Source of the DNA: Melioribacteraceae bacterium
GTDB taxonomy: Bacteria > Bacteroidota > Ignavibacteria > Ignavibacteriales > Melioribacteraceae
Assembly (NCBI GenBank): GCA_027036655.1
Contig: JALWEC010000099.1
Coordinates: 1-15,958, forward strand
Reading direction: 5' to 3'
Length of the DNA: 15,958 nt
Below, piece by piece: positions 9,663-15,958 of the stretch. Position 1 is the stretch's first letter. Each line of letters starts with the position of its first letter. Under the pieces are notes generated by a model that saw only the letters and a list, made by a program, of their open reading frames with translations, was not told the origin of the DNA and made no database searches. A program made the position numbers and the translations under genes.

Positions 9663-11832
9663 ACCCGATTTTACAAAAATTGACGTAGTTGCCGCCGAAA
9701 AACCCGATAAAGAAAAATGGGCGCAATCTTTCTTCTCCGAAACGGGAAAACCTCCGGAAAGCATAAAATTTGCCACAATGGAAAAAATCAAAATCAAACC
9801 TCTTTACGATTTTAACGATTTGTTCGGCTTGCGCCATCTTCATTATTATCCGGGGCTTCCTCCGTTTTTACGCGGTCCTTATTCGACCATGTACGTTGTT
9901 CGTCCGTGGACAATCAGGCAGTACGCCGGTTTTTCAACTGCGGAAGAAAGCAACGCATTTTACCGAAGGAATTTGGCTCAGGGACAAAAAGGGCTTTCCG
10001 TTGCATTTGATTTAGCCACGCACCGCGGTTACGATTCCGATCATCCGCGCGTAGTAGGCGACGTTGGGAAAGCGGGCGTAGCCATTGATTCCATTGAGGA
10101 TATGAAGATTCTTTTCGATGGAATTCCCCTTGATAAAATGTCAGTTTCGATGACAATGAACGGAGCCGTTCTGCCGGTTCTCGCTTTCTTTATCGCCGCC
10201 GCCGAAGAAAGCGGAGTCCCCCGCGAAAAGCTTTCCGGAACAATACAAAACGACATTCTGAAAGAGTACATGGTACGCAACACATACATTTATCCGCCCG
10301 AAACGTCAATGCGAATTATCGCCGACATATTTAAGTTTACGGCGAAATATATGCCGAAGTTCAACAGCATCAGTATATCGGGCTATCACATGCAGGAAGC
10401 GGGCGCTTCGGCGGACTTGGAGCTTGCCTACACTCTCGCCGACGGTTTGGAGTACATTCGCACGGGCTTATCCGCCGGACTTGAGATTGATTCCTTCGCT
10501 CCACGCCTCTCTTTTTTCTGGGCAATCGGAATGAACTTTTTTATGGAGATTGCCAAGATGCGCGCGGCAAGAATGCTTTGGGCGAAAATTGTAAAAGATT
10601 TCAATCCTAAAAATCCCAAATCAATGTCGCTGAGAACTCATTCGCAGACATCCGGCTGGAGCTTAACCGAACAGGACCCGTTTAACAATGTGGCGCGCAC
10701 CTGCATTGAAGCAATGGCGGCGGCAATGGGACATACGCAATCCCTCCACACAAATTCGCTTGACGAAGCAATTGCGCTTCCTACCGATTTTTCAGCGCGG
10801 ATTGCGAGAAACACACAGCTTTATCTACAGGAAGAAACAATGATTACAAAAGTAATTGATCCTTGGGGCGGCTCTTTTTATGTGGAGAAATTGACCGACG
10901 AACTTATGCAACGCGCATGGCAACACATTCTGGAAGTTGAAGAATTAGGCGGAATGACAAAAGCTATCGAAAAGGGAATTCCGAAATTACGAATCGAAGA
11001 AAGCGCCGCCCGCAGACAAGCGCGCATTGATTCGGGAGAAGAAATAATAGTCGGCGTGAACCGTTTCCGAGCCGAAGAAGAGACCCCGATTGAAATTCTC
11101 GAAGTGGATAATTCGGTTGTGCGTGAATCCCAGATTAAGCGATTAAATAAAATTAAGAGCGAGCGGGATAGCCGGGAAGTTGAAAAATTGCTCAATAAAA
11201 TTTCATCCGCGGTCAAGGATTCGTCTCAAAACCTTTTGGAATTGGCTGTTGAAGCGGCAAAAGCCAGAGCGACTTTGGGAGAAATTTCGGACGCGATTGA
11301 AAAAGTTAGCGGGAGATATAAAGCAATGACGAAAACTGTTTCGGGAGTTTACAACAGCGAGTATCACGACAGCGAGGATAACAGATTGGACAAAGCAAGG
11401 GAATTAACAGACAATTTTGCGCGGAAAGAAGGACGCCGTCCGAGAATTTTAATTGCCAAGATGGGACAGGACGGACACGACCGCGGAGCAAAAGTTGTGG
11501 CAACCGCCTACGCCGATATGGGATTTGACGTTGACATCGGACCTCTTTTCCAAACGCCGGAAGAAACCGCCCGCGAAGCTGTGGAAAACGACGTGCATGT
11601 TATCGGTATGAGTTCGCTTGCAGGCGGACATAAAACTCTGCTCCCACAACTTGTTGAAGCCCTTAAAAAATACGGGCGCGAAGATATTATTGTTATCGTA
11701 GGCGGAGTTATACCGCGTCAGGATTATGATTATCTTATTGAAAAAGGCGCTTATGCAATTTTTGGTCCGGGTACGCCGATACCTGAAGCCGCTATAAAGA
11801 TTATGGAAGAGGTTGAACGGCGCTTCGGATAA
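9655..11832 (+). CDS. mutB: Methylmalonyl-CoA mutase large (catalytic, B12-binding) subunit
   Basis: This is the catalytic subunit of methylmalonyl-CoA mutase, 725 aa and full length. The substrate TIM barrel carries Tyr90 (in RQYAGFS), Arg208 (in [10 protein letters not shown]) and His245 (in [10 protein letters not shown]). These match Tyr89, Arg207 and His244 of the Propionibacterium enzyme. The C-terminal cobalamin domain has GQDGHDRG, giving Asp606-x-His608-x-x-Gly611, with His608 as the lower cobalt ligand, then [12 protein letters not shown] and GGVIP further on. The start ATG lies in the last codons of mutA (ATGTCTAA overlap), so the two are translationally coupled. The enzyme joins propionyl-CoA or branched-chain degradation to the TCA cycle, or works in reverse toward propionate. 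The usual companions, the MeaB-type GTPase and methylmalonyl-CoA epimerase, are not next to it here. Confidence 0.98.
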   Translation: MSKPDFTKIDVVAAEKPDKEKWAQSFFSETGKPPESIKFATMEKIKIKPLYDFNDLFGLRHLHYYPGLPPFLRGPYSTMYVVRPWTIRQYAGFSTAEESNAFYRRNLAQGQKGLSVAFDLATHRGYDSDHPRVVGDVGKAGVAIDSIEDMKILFDGIPLDKMSVSMTMNGAVLPVLAFFIAAAEESGVPREKLSGTIQNDILKEYMVRNTYIYPPETSMRIIADIFKFTAKYMPKFNSISISGYHMQEAGASADLELAYTLADGLEYIRTGLSAGLEIDSFAPRLSFFWAIGMNFFMEIAKMRAARMLWAKIVKDFNPKNPKSMSLRTHSQTSGWSLTEQDPFNNVARTCIEAMAAAMGHTQSLHTNSLDEAIALPTDFSARIARNTQLYLQEETMITKVIDPWGGSFYVEKLTDELMQRAWQHILEVEELGGMTKAIEKGIPKLRIEESAARRQARIDSGEEIIVGVNRFRAEEETPIEILEVDNSVVRESQIKRLNKIKSERDSREVEKLLNKISSAVKDSSQNLLELAVEAAKARATLGEISDAIEKVSGRYKAMTKTVSGVYNSEYHDSEDNRLDKARELTDNFARKEGRRPRILIAKMGQDGHDRGAKVVATAYADMGFDVDIGPLFQTPEETAREAVENDVHVIGMSSLAGGHKTLLPQLVEALKKYGREDIIVIVGGVIPRQDYDYLIEKGAYAIFGPGTPIPEAAIKIMEEVERRFG

Positions 11833-11851
11833 TCGAAAAGTTGGGAAAAGA

Positions 11852-12580
11852 ATGATAAATATTACCGGCATAAAAAAAAGCTTTGATGATAAAGTTGTCT
11901 TAAACGGAATCGATTTAACCATCCGCGAGGGGGAATCACACGTAATAATCGGCAAAAGCGGATGCGGCAAAAGCGTCCTACTTAAAATAATAATCGCATT
12001 GATAAAACCGGACGCCGGAGAAGTTTTAATTGAGAATGAAAACATCTTTGAAGTCTCCGAAAAACGTCTTTATGAGATTAGAAGAAAATTCGGTTTTCTT
12101 TTTCAAAACGCCGCGCTGTTCGACTCAATGACTGTTGAAGAAAACGTTAAACTTCCGCTTGTTGAAAACGGATTTAACTTTACTGAAAAAGAAATTAAAC
12201 AAAAAGTCGCCGAAATGCTTGAGCTTGTCGGACTTCCGGATACGGAACAGCTTAAACCCTCCGAACTTTCCGGAGGAATGCAAAAACGCGTGGGACTTGC
12301 GCGCGCGCTGATTACAAAACCGAAGTATATTCTTTACGACGAACCGACTACCGGACTTGACCCGATTATGTCCGATTCCATAGACGCGCTTATTAAAGAC
12401 TTGAACAACAGACTCGATGTAACCTCCGTAGTAGTAACGCACGATATGTTCAGCGTGAAAAATGTAGCTGAAAAAATCTCGATGATTCACGAAGGAAAAA
12501 TTTATTTTACAGGAACTTTTGACGAAATAATGTCATCCCAAGACCCTATTATTCAACGGTTCATTAATCGAACAACTTGA
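11852..12580 (+). CDS. mlaF: MlaF-type ABC transporter ATPase (phospholipid transport), without adjacent permease
   Basis: This is an ABC ATPase of 242 aa. Walker A is GKSGCGKS (34-41), the Q-loop is Gln85 in FQNAALFDSMTVEENV, the signature is LSGGMQKR (from 139), Walker B is ILYDE (160-164), and the H-loop is His197 in VVTHD. The patterns ALFD.MTV..NV, ELSGGM.KR..LARA and DEPTTGLDPI are typical of the MlaF/Ttg2A group, which powers phospholipid movement between inner and outer membranes with an MlaE permease and an MCE-domain MlaD. The start at 11852 is preceded by GGGAAAAG; an upstream in-frame ATG at 11813 would lie inside mutB. It follows mutB by 19 nt on the same strand, so it is probably co-transcribed with the mutase. 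No mlaE or mlaD lies nearby. It ends at RFINRTT, lacking the C-terminal extension of E. coli MlaF. Substrate remains inferred from the family. Confidence 0.88.
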   Translation: MINITGIKKSFDDKVVLNGIDLTIREGESHVIIGKSGCGKSVLLKIIIALIKPDAGEVLIENENIFEVSEKRLYEIRRKFGFLFQNAALFDSMTVEENVKLPLVENGFNFTEKEIKQKVAEMLELVGLPDTEQLKPSELSGGMQKRVGLARALITKPKYILYDEPTTGLDPIMSDSIDALIKDLNNRLDVTSVVVTHDMFSVKNVAEKISMIHEGKIYFTGTFDEIMSSQDPIIQRFINRTT

Positions 12581-12628
12581 TAGAAAACAAGCAGTTGCGG
12601 AATGTTTAACAATAGTAAGTTTTCTAGT

Positions 12629-12667
12629 GAGATTACTTCCCTCGCATTCTGCGGGGGTCGTAATGAC
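12629..12667. repeat. Palindromic dispersed repeat, left copy
   Basis: The copy starts GAGATTAC and ends GTAATGAC. It folds as ATTAC/GTAAT (5 bp), a 2x2 mismatch, then CCCTCGCA/TGCGGGGG (8 bp with one wobble) and a TTC loop. It faces the right copy at 12690-12726 in opposite orientation. The end sequences resemble the GTCATTGC...GCAATCTC palindromes that are scattered between genes in many bacterial genomes; this is from general recollection and was not searched. It lies just after the MlaF-type gene and may also help end that transcript. Confidence 0.75.
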
Positions 12668-12689
12668 GCTAAAATTTAAATAATACTCT

Positions 12690-12726
12690 GTCATTGCAAG
12701 CGACCGAAAGGGAGCGTGGCAATCTC
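12690..12726. repeat. Palindromic dispersed repeat, right copy
   Basis: The copy starts GTCATTGC and ends GCAATCTC, with ATTGC/GCAAT outer pairs and a CC-GAAA-GG tip flanked by tandem G-A mismatches. Its reverse complement begins GAGATTGC and ends GCAATGAC, lining up with the left copy's GAGATTAC...GTAATGAC. The two copies are separated by only 22 nt of AT-rich sequence and lie between the convergent ends of the ATPase and TrpF-like genes. Confidence 0.78.
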
Positions 12727-12783
12727 CTGAATATTTAGCATTAGCGGTTAAACCGGTTTTGAATAGTTTAATTTTAAGGTTTA

Positions 12784-13473
12784 TTAGTTCGCTTGCTCCG
12801 CAATCCGCTTAAACGCTCTCCTCGCTTCGGAAACAAACCGCTCTATTTTTTCAGCGTCTTTATTGCCGTAAACATCTTCGACGCCTGTGTGGGAATCGAC
12901 GCCCGCGGGACGAACTTGCATTATCGCGTCAAAAACATTCTCGGGAGTTAAGCCCCCCGCAAGAATAACCGGCTTGCCGCTTAGTTCAACAAGCTTTTTG
13001 CTCAAATTCCAATCGTGCGTTTTCCCCGTCGCTCCCTCCGCTCCGGTTTCCGGATCGAATGTGTCGGTAATAAAAGCATCTGCAAGGGAATTAAGTGTCT
13101 GCGCCGTTTCTGCGAGCAAAGAAAAATTATTTTCTCTAATCACCAAACTTTTGATGATTTGTAATTCTGGATTTACTCTTTTTAACTTTTCTAATTCCGC
13201 AACTTCAATTTCTCCGTGAAGCTGCACAACCGAAACGCCAAGATATTTACAAAACTCGTCAATTTCATTTGCTCGGGAAAGATATGTAATCAAAACCGGA
13301 ATCAACCTTGATTTTATCGCTTCGATAATGCTTTTTGCCTCTTCCTCTGTTGTGTCTTCGGCGTTAACCGTAAGACGCAGTGGAAACCCGATGAACTTTA
13401 CCCCTTTTGAAATAAGTGTCTCCGCTTCTTCAAGATTTTTAACGCCTGCAATCTGAATTAAATTTTTCCACAT
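12784..13473 (-). CDS. TrpF-like (phosphoribosylanthranilate isomerase family) TIM barrel lacking the catalytic cysteine
   Basis: The protein has 229 aa from the ATG at 13473 (AAGAAA upstream); an in-frame ATG at 13512 would add 13 residues. The fold signatures of phosphoribosylanthranilate isomerase are clear: QLHG (84-87), TDT with Asp137 at the catalytic aspartate, a phosphate loop GATGKTHDW (147-155), AGGLTPENV (172-180) and GVDSHTGVE (191-199). However, the N-terminal KICG motif, whose Cys is the general base in TrpF, reads QIAG (7-10), with Ala9 in its place. The SKRY-type Arg motif is also absent, and the usual SSGVE reads SHTGVE. No other trp gene is nearby. It may be a diverged isomerase or a paralogue acting on another phosphorylated sugar-like substrate; automatic annotation would probably call it TrpF. 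It is divergent from the outer-membrane protein gene and convergent with the ATPase gene. Confidence 0.85.
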   Translation of the reverse strand: MWKNLIQIAGVKNLEEAETLISKGVKFIGFPLRLTVNAEDTTEEEAKSIIEAIKSRLIPVLITYLSRANEIDEFCKYLGVSVVQLHGEIEVAELEKLKRVNPELQIIKSLVIRENNFSLLAETAQTLNSLADAFITDTFDPETGAEGATGKTHDWNLSKKLVELSGKPVILAGGLTPENVFDAIMQVRPAGVDSHTGVEDVYGNKDAEKIERFVSEARRAFKRIAEQAN

Positions 13474-13544
13474 ATTTATTTCTTTTTTTCTTATTAAATT
13501 AGTTATTTTCAATTAATATTTTAGATAAAATGATGGGATTCAAA

Positions 13545-14150
13545 ATGAAAAAACTCTTCTTGGTATTGGTTTTGTTTAGCTTCGCAACTTTATCCGCACA
13601 GCAGAAATATGTTATCGGAACGGTTAATACTTCAATGACGCTGGCGCATTTTAACAGTTTTATCTCAAACGTCAGTCCGATTGGTTTTTCGGTGGAATAC
13701 AGAAAATTTATCGACAGAGATATCTCTATCGGTTTTGCTTCCGGCGTAAACTATTTTTCGGAAAGCAGTACGGAGAGCTACAATTTTGACGGCGTTCTCG
13801 TAACGGGCAATAACGACCGCTCCGCCGTTGCGATTCCGCTTCTTCTGCAAACTCATTACTTCTTCGGATATAGAAATAAACCGAGCTTTAATTTCGGATT
13901 TGCTTTCGGAGCAATGTATGTTTCCAAATCCATCTCCTCCGCGTCGAAAAATATCACTCAAAACCGTTTTCACGTAACGATTATTCCCGACGCAGCTTTT
14001 ACATATCCGATAAATGAAAAAGTACAGTTTATTTCTCAGATTAAATTTAACTACGCTATGGCTACGACCAAGAAGAAAACCGGACAAACATGGGACGTTG
14101 ACGATTACGGCTTCCTTTCACTCAACTTAGGCGTAATGTGGAAACTGTAG
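13545..14150 (+). CDS. Small outer-membrane beta-barrel protein (hypothetical porin-like)
   Basis: The product is 201 aa from the ATG at 13545, which has GGGA eight bases upstream. In-frame ATGs at 13530 and 13533 are weaker choices. A signal peptide is clear: MKK, a run of hydrophobic residues, then cleavage near LSA-QQ (after residue 18). The mature part alternates polar and hydrophobic residues with aromatics, as in transmembrane beta strands ('ISIGFASGVNYF', 'FNFGFAFGAMYVSK', 'VQFISQIKFNYAMA', 'GFLSLNLGVMWKL'). This fits the eight-strand OmpA/PorT-like barrel families common in Bacteroidota. It has no lipobox and no catalytic motif. It is transcribed away from the TrpF-like gene across a 71-bp AT-rich gap. 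The exact function is unknown. Confidence 0.8.
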   Translation: MKKLFLVLVLFSFATLSAQQKYVIGTVNTSMTLAHFNSFISNVSPIGFSVEYRKFIDRDISIGFASGVNYFSESSTESYNFDGVLVTGNNDRSAVAIPLLLQTHYFFGYRNKPSFNFGFAFGAMYVSKSISSASKNITQNRFHVTIIPDAAFTYPINEKVQFISQIKFNYAMATTKKKTGQTWDVDDYGFLSLNLGVMWKL

Positions 14151-14151
14151 C

Positions 14152-14217
14152 GGTAAAAAAATTGCCGTTCTCGGCGCCGGACTTGTAGGAAGCGCAATTG
14201 AATTAAGAATTAAGTAA
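14152..14217 (+). pseudogene. Relic of the N-terminus of a Rossmann-fold NAD(P)-dependent dehydrogenase
   Basis: Immediately after the stop of the barrel gene, one frame reads KKIAVLGAGLVGSAIELRIK and then stops at 14215. K-K-I-A-V-L-G-A-G-L-V-G-S-A-I is the classic beta1-loop-alphaA (GxGxxG) nucleotide-binding start, as seen in saccharopine-dehydrogenase-like and related proteins. The codon where ATG would stand is GGT, so the start has been lost, and nothing recognisable continues downstream. This fits a gene removed by deletion, leaving about 20 codons. It could be chance, but a perfect motif placed at a natural N-terminus makes a relic more likely. Confidence 0.6.
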
Positions 14218-14239
14218 GAAGAATCGCAAAACCGGAAAT

Positions 14240-14265
14240 AATACCAAATTTATGGATAAGCCGGA
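14240..14265 (-). repeat. Dispersed repeat piece 2, copy A
   Basis: Read on the minus strand it is TCCGGCTTATCC...GGTATT. It resembles TCCGGCTTGTCC...GGTATT at 15572-15595 on the + strand, with small internal gaps. The two copies are in opposite orientation. Confidence 0.45.
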
Positions 14266-14336
14266 CAGTTTATATCTTCGCCCTTGCGAACTCAATATAA
14301 TATCGTTGCTCATATTTTTTTGCTAAGAAATTTTAT

Positions 14337-14393
14337 GATTCGCCGAGGCGGAGTGTAAGGTAAATTGTCTCGAAATTATTCGTGTATTTGTGG
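14337..14393 (+). repeat. Dispersed repeat piece 1, copy A
   Basis: The piece consists of a CGCC-GA-GGCG hairpin (14341-14350), then AAGGTAAA, then ATTCGTGTATTTGTGG (14378-14393). The same order occurs at 15444-15484: CGCC-ATTA-GGCG, ATAGGTAAA, ATTCGTGTTATTTGTGG. The last part differs by only one inserted T. Confidence 0.55.
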
Positions 14394-14639
14394 ATTACCA
14401 AATGGTACGTTGATTACTCGGATTTTATTAGGATTATTAATAATTTGATTAATTTCCCAAAACGGAAAACCTTTTAACTTCCGCGCATTTGACCCTTTTG
14501 CTGACTTTCACTTGGTTTTCAGTTATGCCGTTCTATTACAATTTTAGGTTTTGTAAAGATATCAATTAATTATTTTTTTAGTGGACTTATTAATCAATAC
14601 ATAACGAATGATTTGGCAATAATAAAGAAAAGGAAGAAA

Positions 14640-15245
14640 ATGAAAAATAGAATTAAATCCATATTGATACTTTCGTTACTTCTCGGATTTACGGCTTGTT
14701 CGACCACACCGATGAATGATTTTTTCGGAATTGAAATGAATCCGGCGGTAGCAAATCGTTTTAAGATTGTCTCCTATTCCGACGAAAACGGCGCGCAGTA
14801 TGCCAGCACTTTTGAAATGAATCCTTTGGTTTTTGCTTATGCGGAAATAAAACCGGATTATTTACTGCTTAAAATTATCAACAGAAGCCAAAAATCGATA
14901 CGTACAAATTACAACGAAGATCTTTTTGAAATTATGACCGTGGACAGCGTAAAATATGTTTTGCTTAAAGGAAAACGAGACGACTTTCCCGATATTACAG
15001 TTATCAATCCGGGGAAAACGGTACAATATAAACTCTTTTTCCCCAACGATTTTACAAAGACCGAAGGAATGAACGGCGCTCCGTTTCATAATTCTTTCGG
15101 AAAATTTGAAGTCTGGAAAGGGGAGGGAAATCTTCTCAATTTTGCAAAAGATAGAATAAGCGAAATAATTGTCAGTCTCGGAAAATCCACCACATTGGTG
15201 CTTAAGCCCATTCCGCAGCCGGTGAAAAATAAAAACAACGGTTAA
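14640..15245 (+). CDS. Hypothetical lipoprotein
   Basis: The product is 201 aa. The ATG at 14640 is preceded by AAGGAAGAAA, an excellent ribosome-binding site; a TTG at 14613 in the same frame is unlikely. The N-terminus is a lipoprotein signal: MKNR, hydrophobic ILILSLLLGF, then TAC with Cys20 as the lipidated residue and Ser21 next, so it is probably anchored in a membrane facing the periplasm or exported. The body has beta-rich stretches ('YLLLKIINRSQKSIRTN', 'INPGKTVQYKLFFPND') that look like an immunoglobulin-like fold, but I recognise no named family. It stands alone, with long gene-free gaps on both sides. A possible AT-rich terminator overlaps its stop codon. Confidence 0.82.
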   Translation: MKNRIKSILILSLLLGFTACSTTPMNDFFGIEMNPAVANRFKIVSYSDENGAQYASTFEMNPLVFAYAEIKPDYLLLKIINRSQKSIRTNYNEDLFEIMTVDSVKYVLLKGKRDDFPDITVINPGKTVQYKLFFPNDFTKTEGMNGAPFHNSFGKFEVWKGEGNLLNFAKDRISEIIVSLGKSTTLVLKPIPQPVKNKNNG

Positions 15246-15270
15246 AAAACTAATCTAACGCAGTTTTTTA
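15243..15270 (+). terminator. Possible AT-rich hairpin terminator of the lipoprotein gene
   Basis: TAAAAAACT (15243-15251) pairs with AGTTTTTTA (15262-15270) over 9 bp around a 10-nt loop, and the 3' arm carries six T. The stem begins at the stop codon itself. It has only two GC-containing positions, so it would be a weak terminator. Confidence 0.4.
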
Positions 15271-15439
15271 AGATCTTGACGATTTTATAATCATCAAAGT
15301 TTTTTTCTTATCCATAACTGCTATCATCCAAAGTTTTCCCCGCCCGGTTTTTGGTTGGAAGCGGATAATTTAGCTCGAAAGAGAAAATATGATTGCCATG
15401 TTTTTATCCCAAAATTTTTATTAGGGGATATATTTCTAA

Positions 15440-15484
15440 TTACCGCCATTAGGCGCTTATAGGTAAAATTCGTGTTATTTGTGG
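15440..15484 (+). repeat. Dispersed repeat piece 1, copy B
   Basis: Hairpin CGCC-ATTA-GGCG (15444-15455), then ATAGGTAAA, then ATTCGTGTTATTTGTGG (15468-15484). It parallels copy A at 14337-14393 in the same order and orientation, about 1.1 kb away. Confidence 0.55.
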
Positions 15485-15571
15485 CAGAATATTTTCCCAA
15501 ATACTCTAAAGTCCCTTGTTAATAAGGGTCCTAGAGATTATTTTTTTTGTCCGACTTTTTCTAATATTGTT

Positions 15572-15595
15572 TCCGGCTTGTCCGGATTAGGTATT
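15572..15595 (+). repeat. Dispersed repeat piece 2, copy B
   Basis: TCCGG-CTTGT-CCGGA forms a 5-bp hairpin (15572-15586), followed by TTAGGTATT. The segment resembles the minus strand of 14240-14265. Confidence 0.45.
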
Positions 15596-15673
15596 CTGAC
15601 TTTTCAGAAAGCCGAGGGATATTCACGAACGAAAAAAATATTTTGTTCAGTACCAAACGTATATTTTTGATGA

Positions 15674-15958
15674 TTATTTTATAACTGAAATAATGGCTAT
15701 AATTACAGCTGTTACATTTTTGGAAATGCTTAAATATGTGCCAAATGTACCTAAATCATATTTATTACGTTCTTTATATTTTATAGCTAATATTCGATAA
15801 AGTTCTTTTTGAGATTGCTTGATTCGATAACCTTTTTGAGAAATAAAAGAGTTTGAATTTATGAAATTACCATAATACAATTGGCTTAGTTTATGGTTAT
15901 TAGGGTTATTAGAATTTAATTGTTTTTTTAGCAAATAACTATTTTGATATATATCCGT
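15674..15958 (-). CDS. 3' end of an AT-rich unknown gene, entering from the right edge
   Basis: On the minus strand the frame is open from the window end (TDIYQNSY precedes the first possible start, a TTG at 15934) to a TAA at 15676-15674, giving at least 94 residues. The protein is rich in Asn, Lys, Ile and Tyr and ends with a hydrophobic stretch (VTAVIIAIISVIK) that could be a C-terminal membrane helix. Base composition is noticeably more AT-rich than the housekeeping genes in this window, which can mean recent transfer. I recognise no family. It may be noncoding AT-rich DNA that happens to be open, hence moderate confidence. Confidence 0.45.
   Translation of the reverse strand, partial: TDIYQNSYLLKKQLNSNNPNNHKLSQLYYGNFINSNSFISQKGYRIKQSQKELYRILAIKYKERNKYDLGTFGTYLSISKNVTAVIIAIISVIK

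Larger units (their letters stand above)
14218..14639. other. Gene-free gap before the lipoprotein gene, with repeat pieces
   Basis: There is no frame with coding character in these 422 bases. Two segments (14240-14265 and 14337-14393) have similar copies in the gap downstream of the lipoprotein gene and are listed separately. The last 60 bases are very AT-rich and presumably hold the lipoprotein promoter, but I cannot pick out a clear -35/-10 pair. Confidence 0.6.
15271..15673. other. Gene-poor gap with dispersed repeat pieces
   Basis: No supported gene lies in these 403 bases. A 63-codon + frame (15479-15670) has no ribosome-binding site and runs through both repeat pieces. An imperfect direct repeat, CATCAAAGTTTT and CATCCAAAGTTTT, lies near 15292 and 15327. 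The two repeat pieces shared with the 14.2-14.4 kb gap are listed separately. Confidence 0.55.

Noticed and set aside
11449..12045. Long antisense frame (198 codons) across mutB and the ATPase gene
   Set aside because: It mirrors two strongly supported genes on the other strand and has no family features.
12629..12726. CRISPR repeat-spacer unit
   Set aside because: Only two imperfect copies in opposite orientation with a 22-nt spacer and no cas genes; this is a palindromic repeat pair.
12745..12760. CGGT-TAA-ACCG followed by GTTTT as a terminator of the ATPase gene
   Set aside because: A four-pair stem with a short T-run is too weak to call; the palindromic repeats upstream are better candidates for stopping transcription.
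15479..15670. Open + frame of 63 codons in the right-hand gap
   Set aside because: No ribosome-binding site, starts within one repeat piece and runs through another; best explained as a frame inside repeat DNA.
1..15958. tRNA, rRNA, CRISPR array, integrase, transposase or toxin-antitoxin pair
   Set aside because: None could be recognised on either strand.

Overview
The window looks like chromosomal DNA from a moderately AT-rich Gram-negative bacterium of the Bacteroidota/Chlorobi group, most likely Ignavibacteria-like. The strongest evidence is a very large secreted cysteine peptidase ending in a type IX secretion (T9SS) sorting tail of the NYPNPFNP...TIKFALP kind. A lipoprotein and a small outer-membrane barrel protein fit the same picture. 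The lineage is an inference; the Gram-negative, T9SS-bearing nature is well supported.

Layout: (1) positions 1-2821, a TPR protein cut by the window edge, overlapping a complete clpX on the + strand. (2) 2822-3467, a gene-free gap closed by a strong bidirectional terminator. (3) 3468-7532, a minus-strand gingipain-family (C25) peptidase with accessory domains and a T9SS tail. (4) From a divergent promoter region, a + strand run of mutA, mutB and an MlaF-type ABC ATPase (7725-12580). mutA and mutB overlap by 8 bp and the ATPase follows after 19 nt. (5) A pair of facing palindromic repeats (12629-12726). (6) A minus-strand TrpF-like TIM barrel lacking the catalytic cysteine (12784-13473), divergent from an outer-membrane beta-barrel gene (13545-14150). 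(7) A relic of a Rossmann-fold dehydrogenase start at 14152-14217. (8) A lipoprotein gene (14640-15245), flanked by two gene-poor gaps that share dispersed repeat pieces. (9) The 3' end of an AT-rich minus-strand gene at the right edge.

Functionally, MutA and MutB form adenosylcobalamin-dependent methylmalonyl-CoA mutase, linking propionyl-CoA metabolism to succinyl-CoA. ClpX is the general AAA+ unfoldase. The peptidase probably acts on the cell surface or outside it. The ABC ATPase would drive phospholipid transport between the membranes, but its permease and MCE partners are not in view.

I did not find a defence island, CRISPR array, integron, phage or obvious new multi-gene system. The items most worth a second look are the Cys-less TrpF homologue, the orphan MlaF joined to the mutase genes, the facing palindromic repeats with a paired base change in the stem, the dehydrogenase relic, and the repeats shared by the two right-hand gaps.
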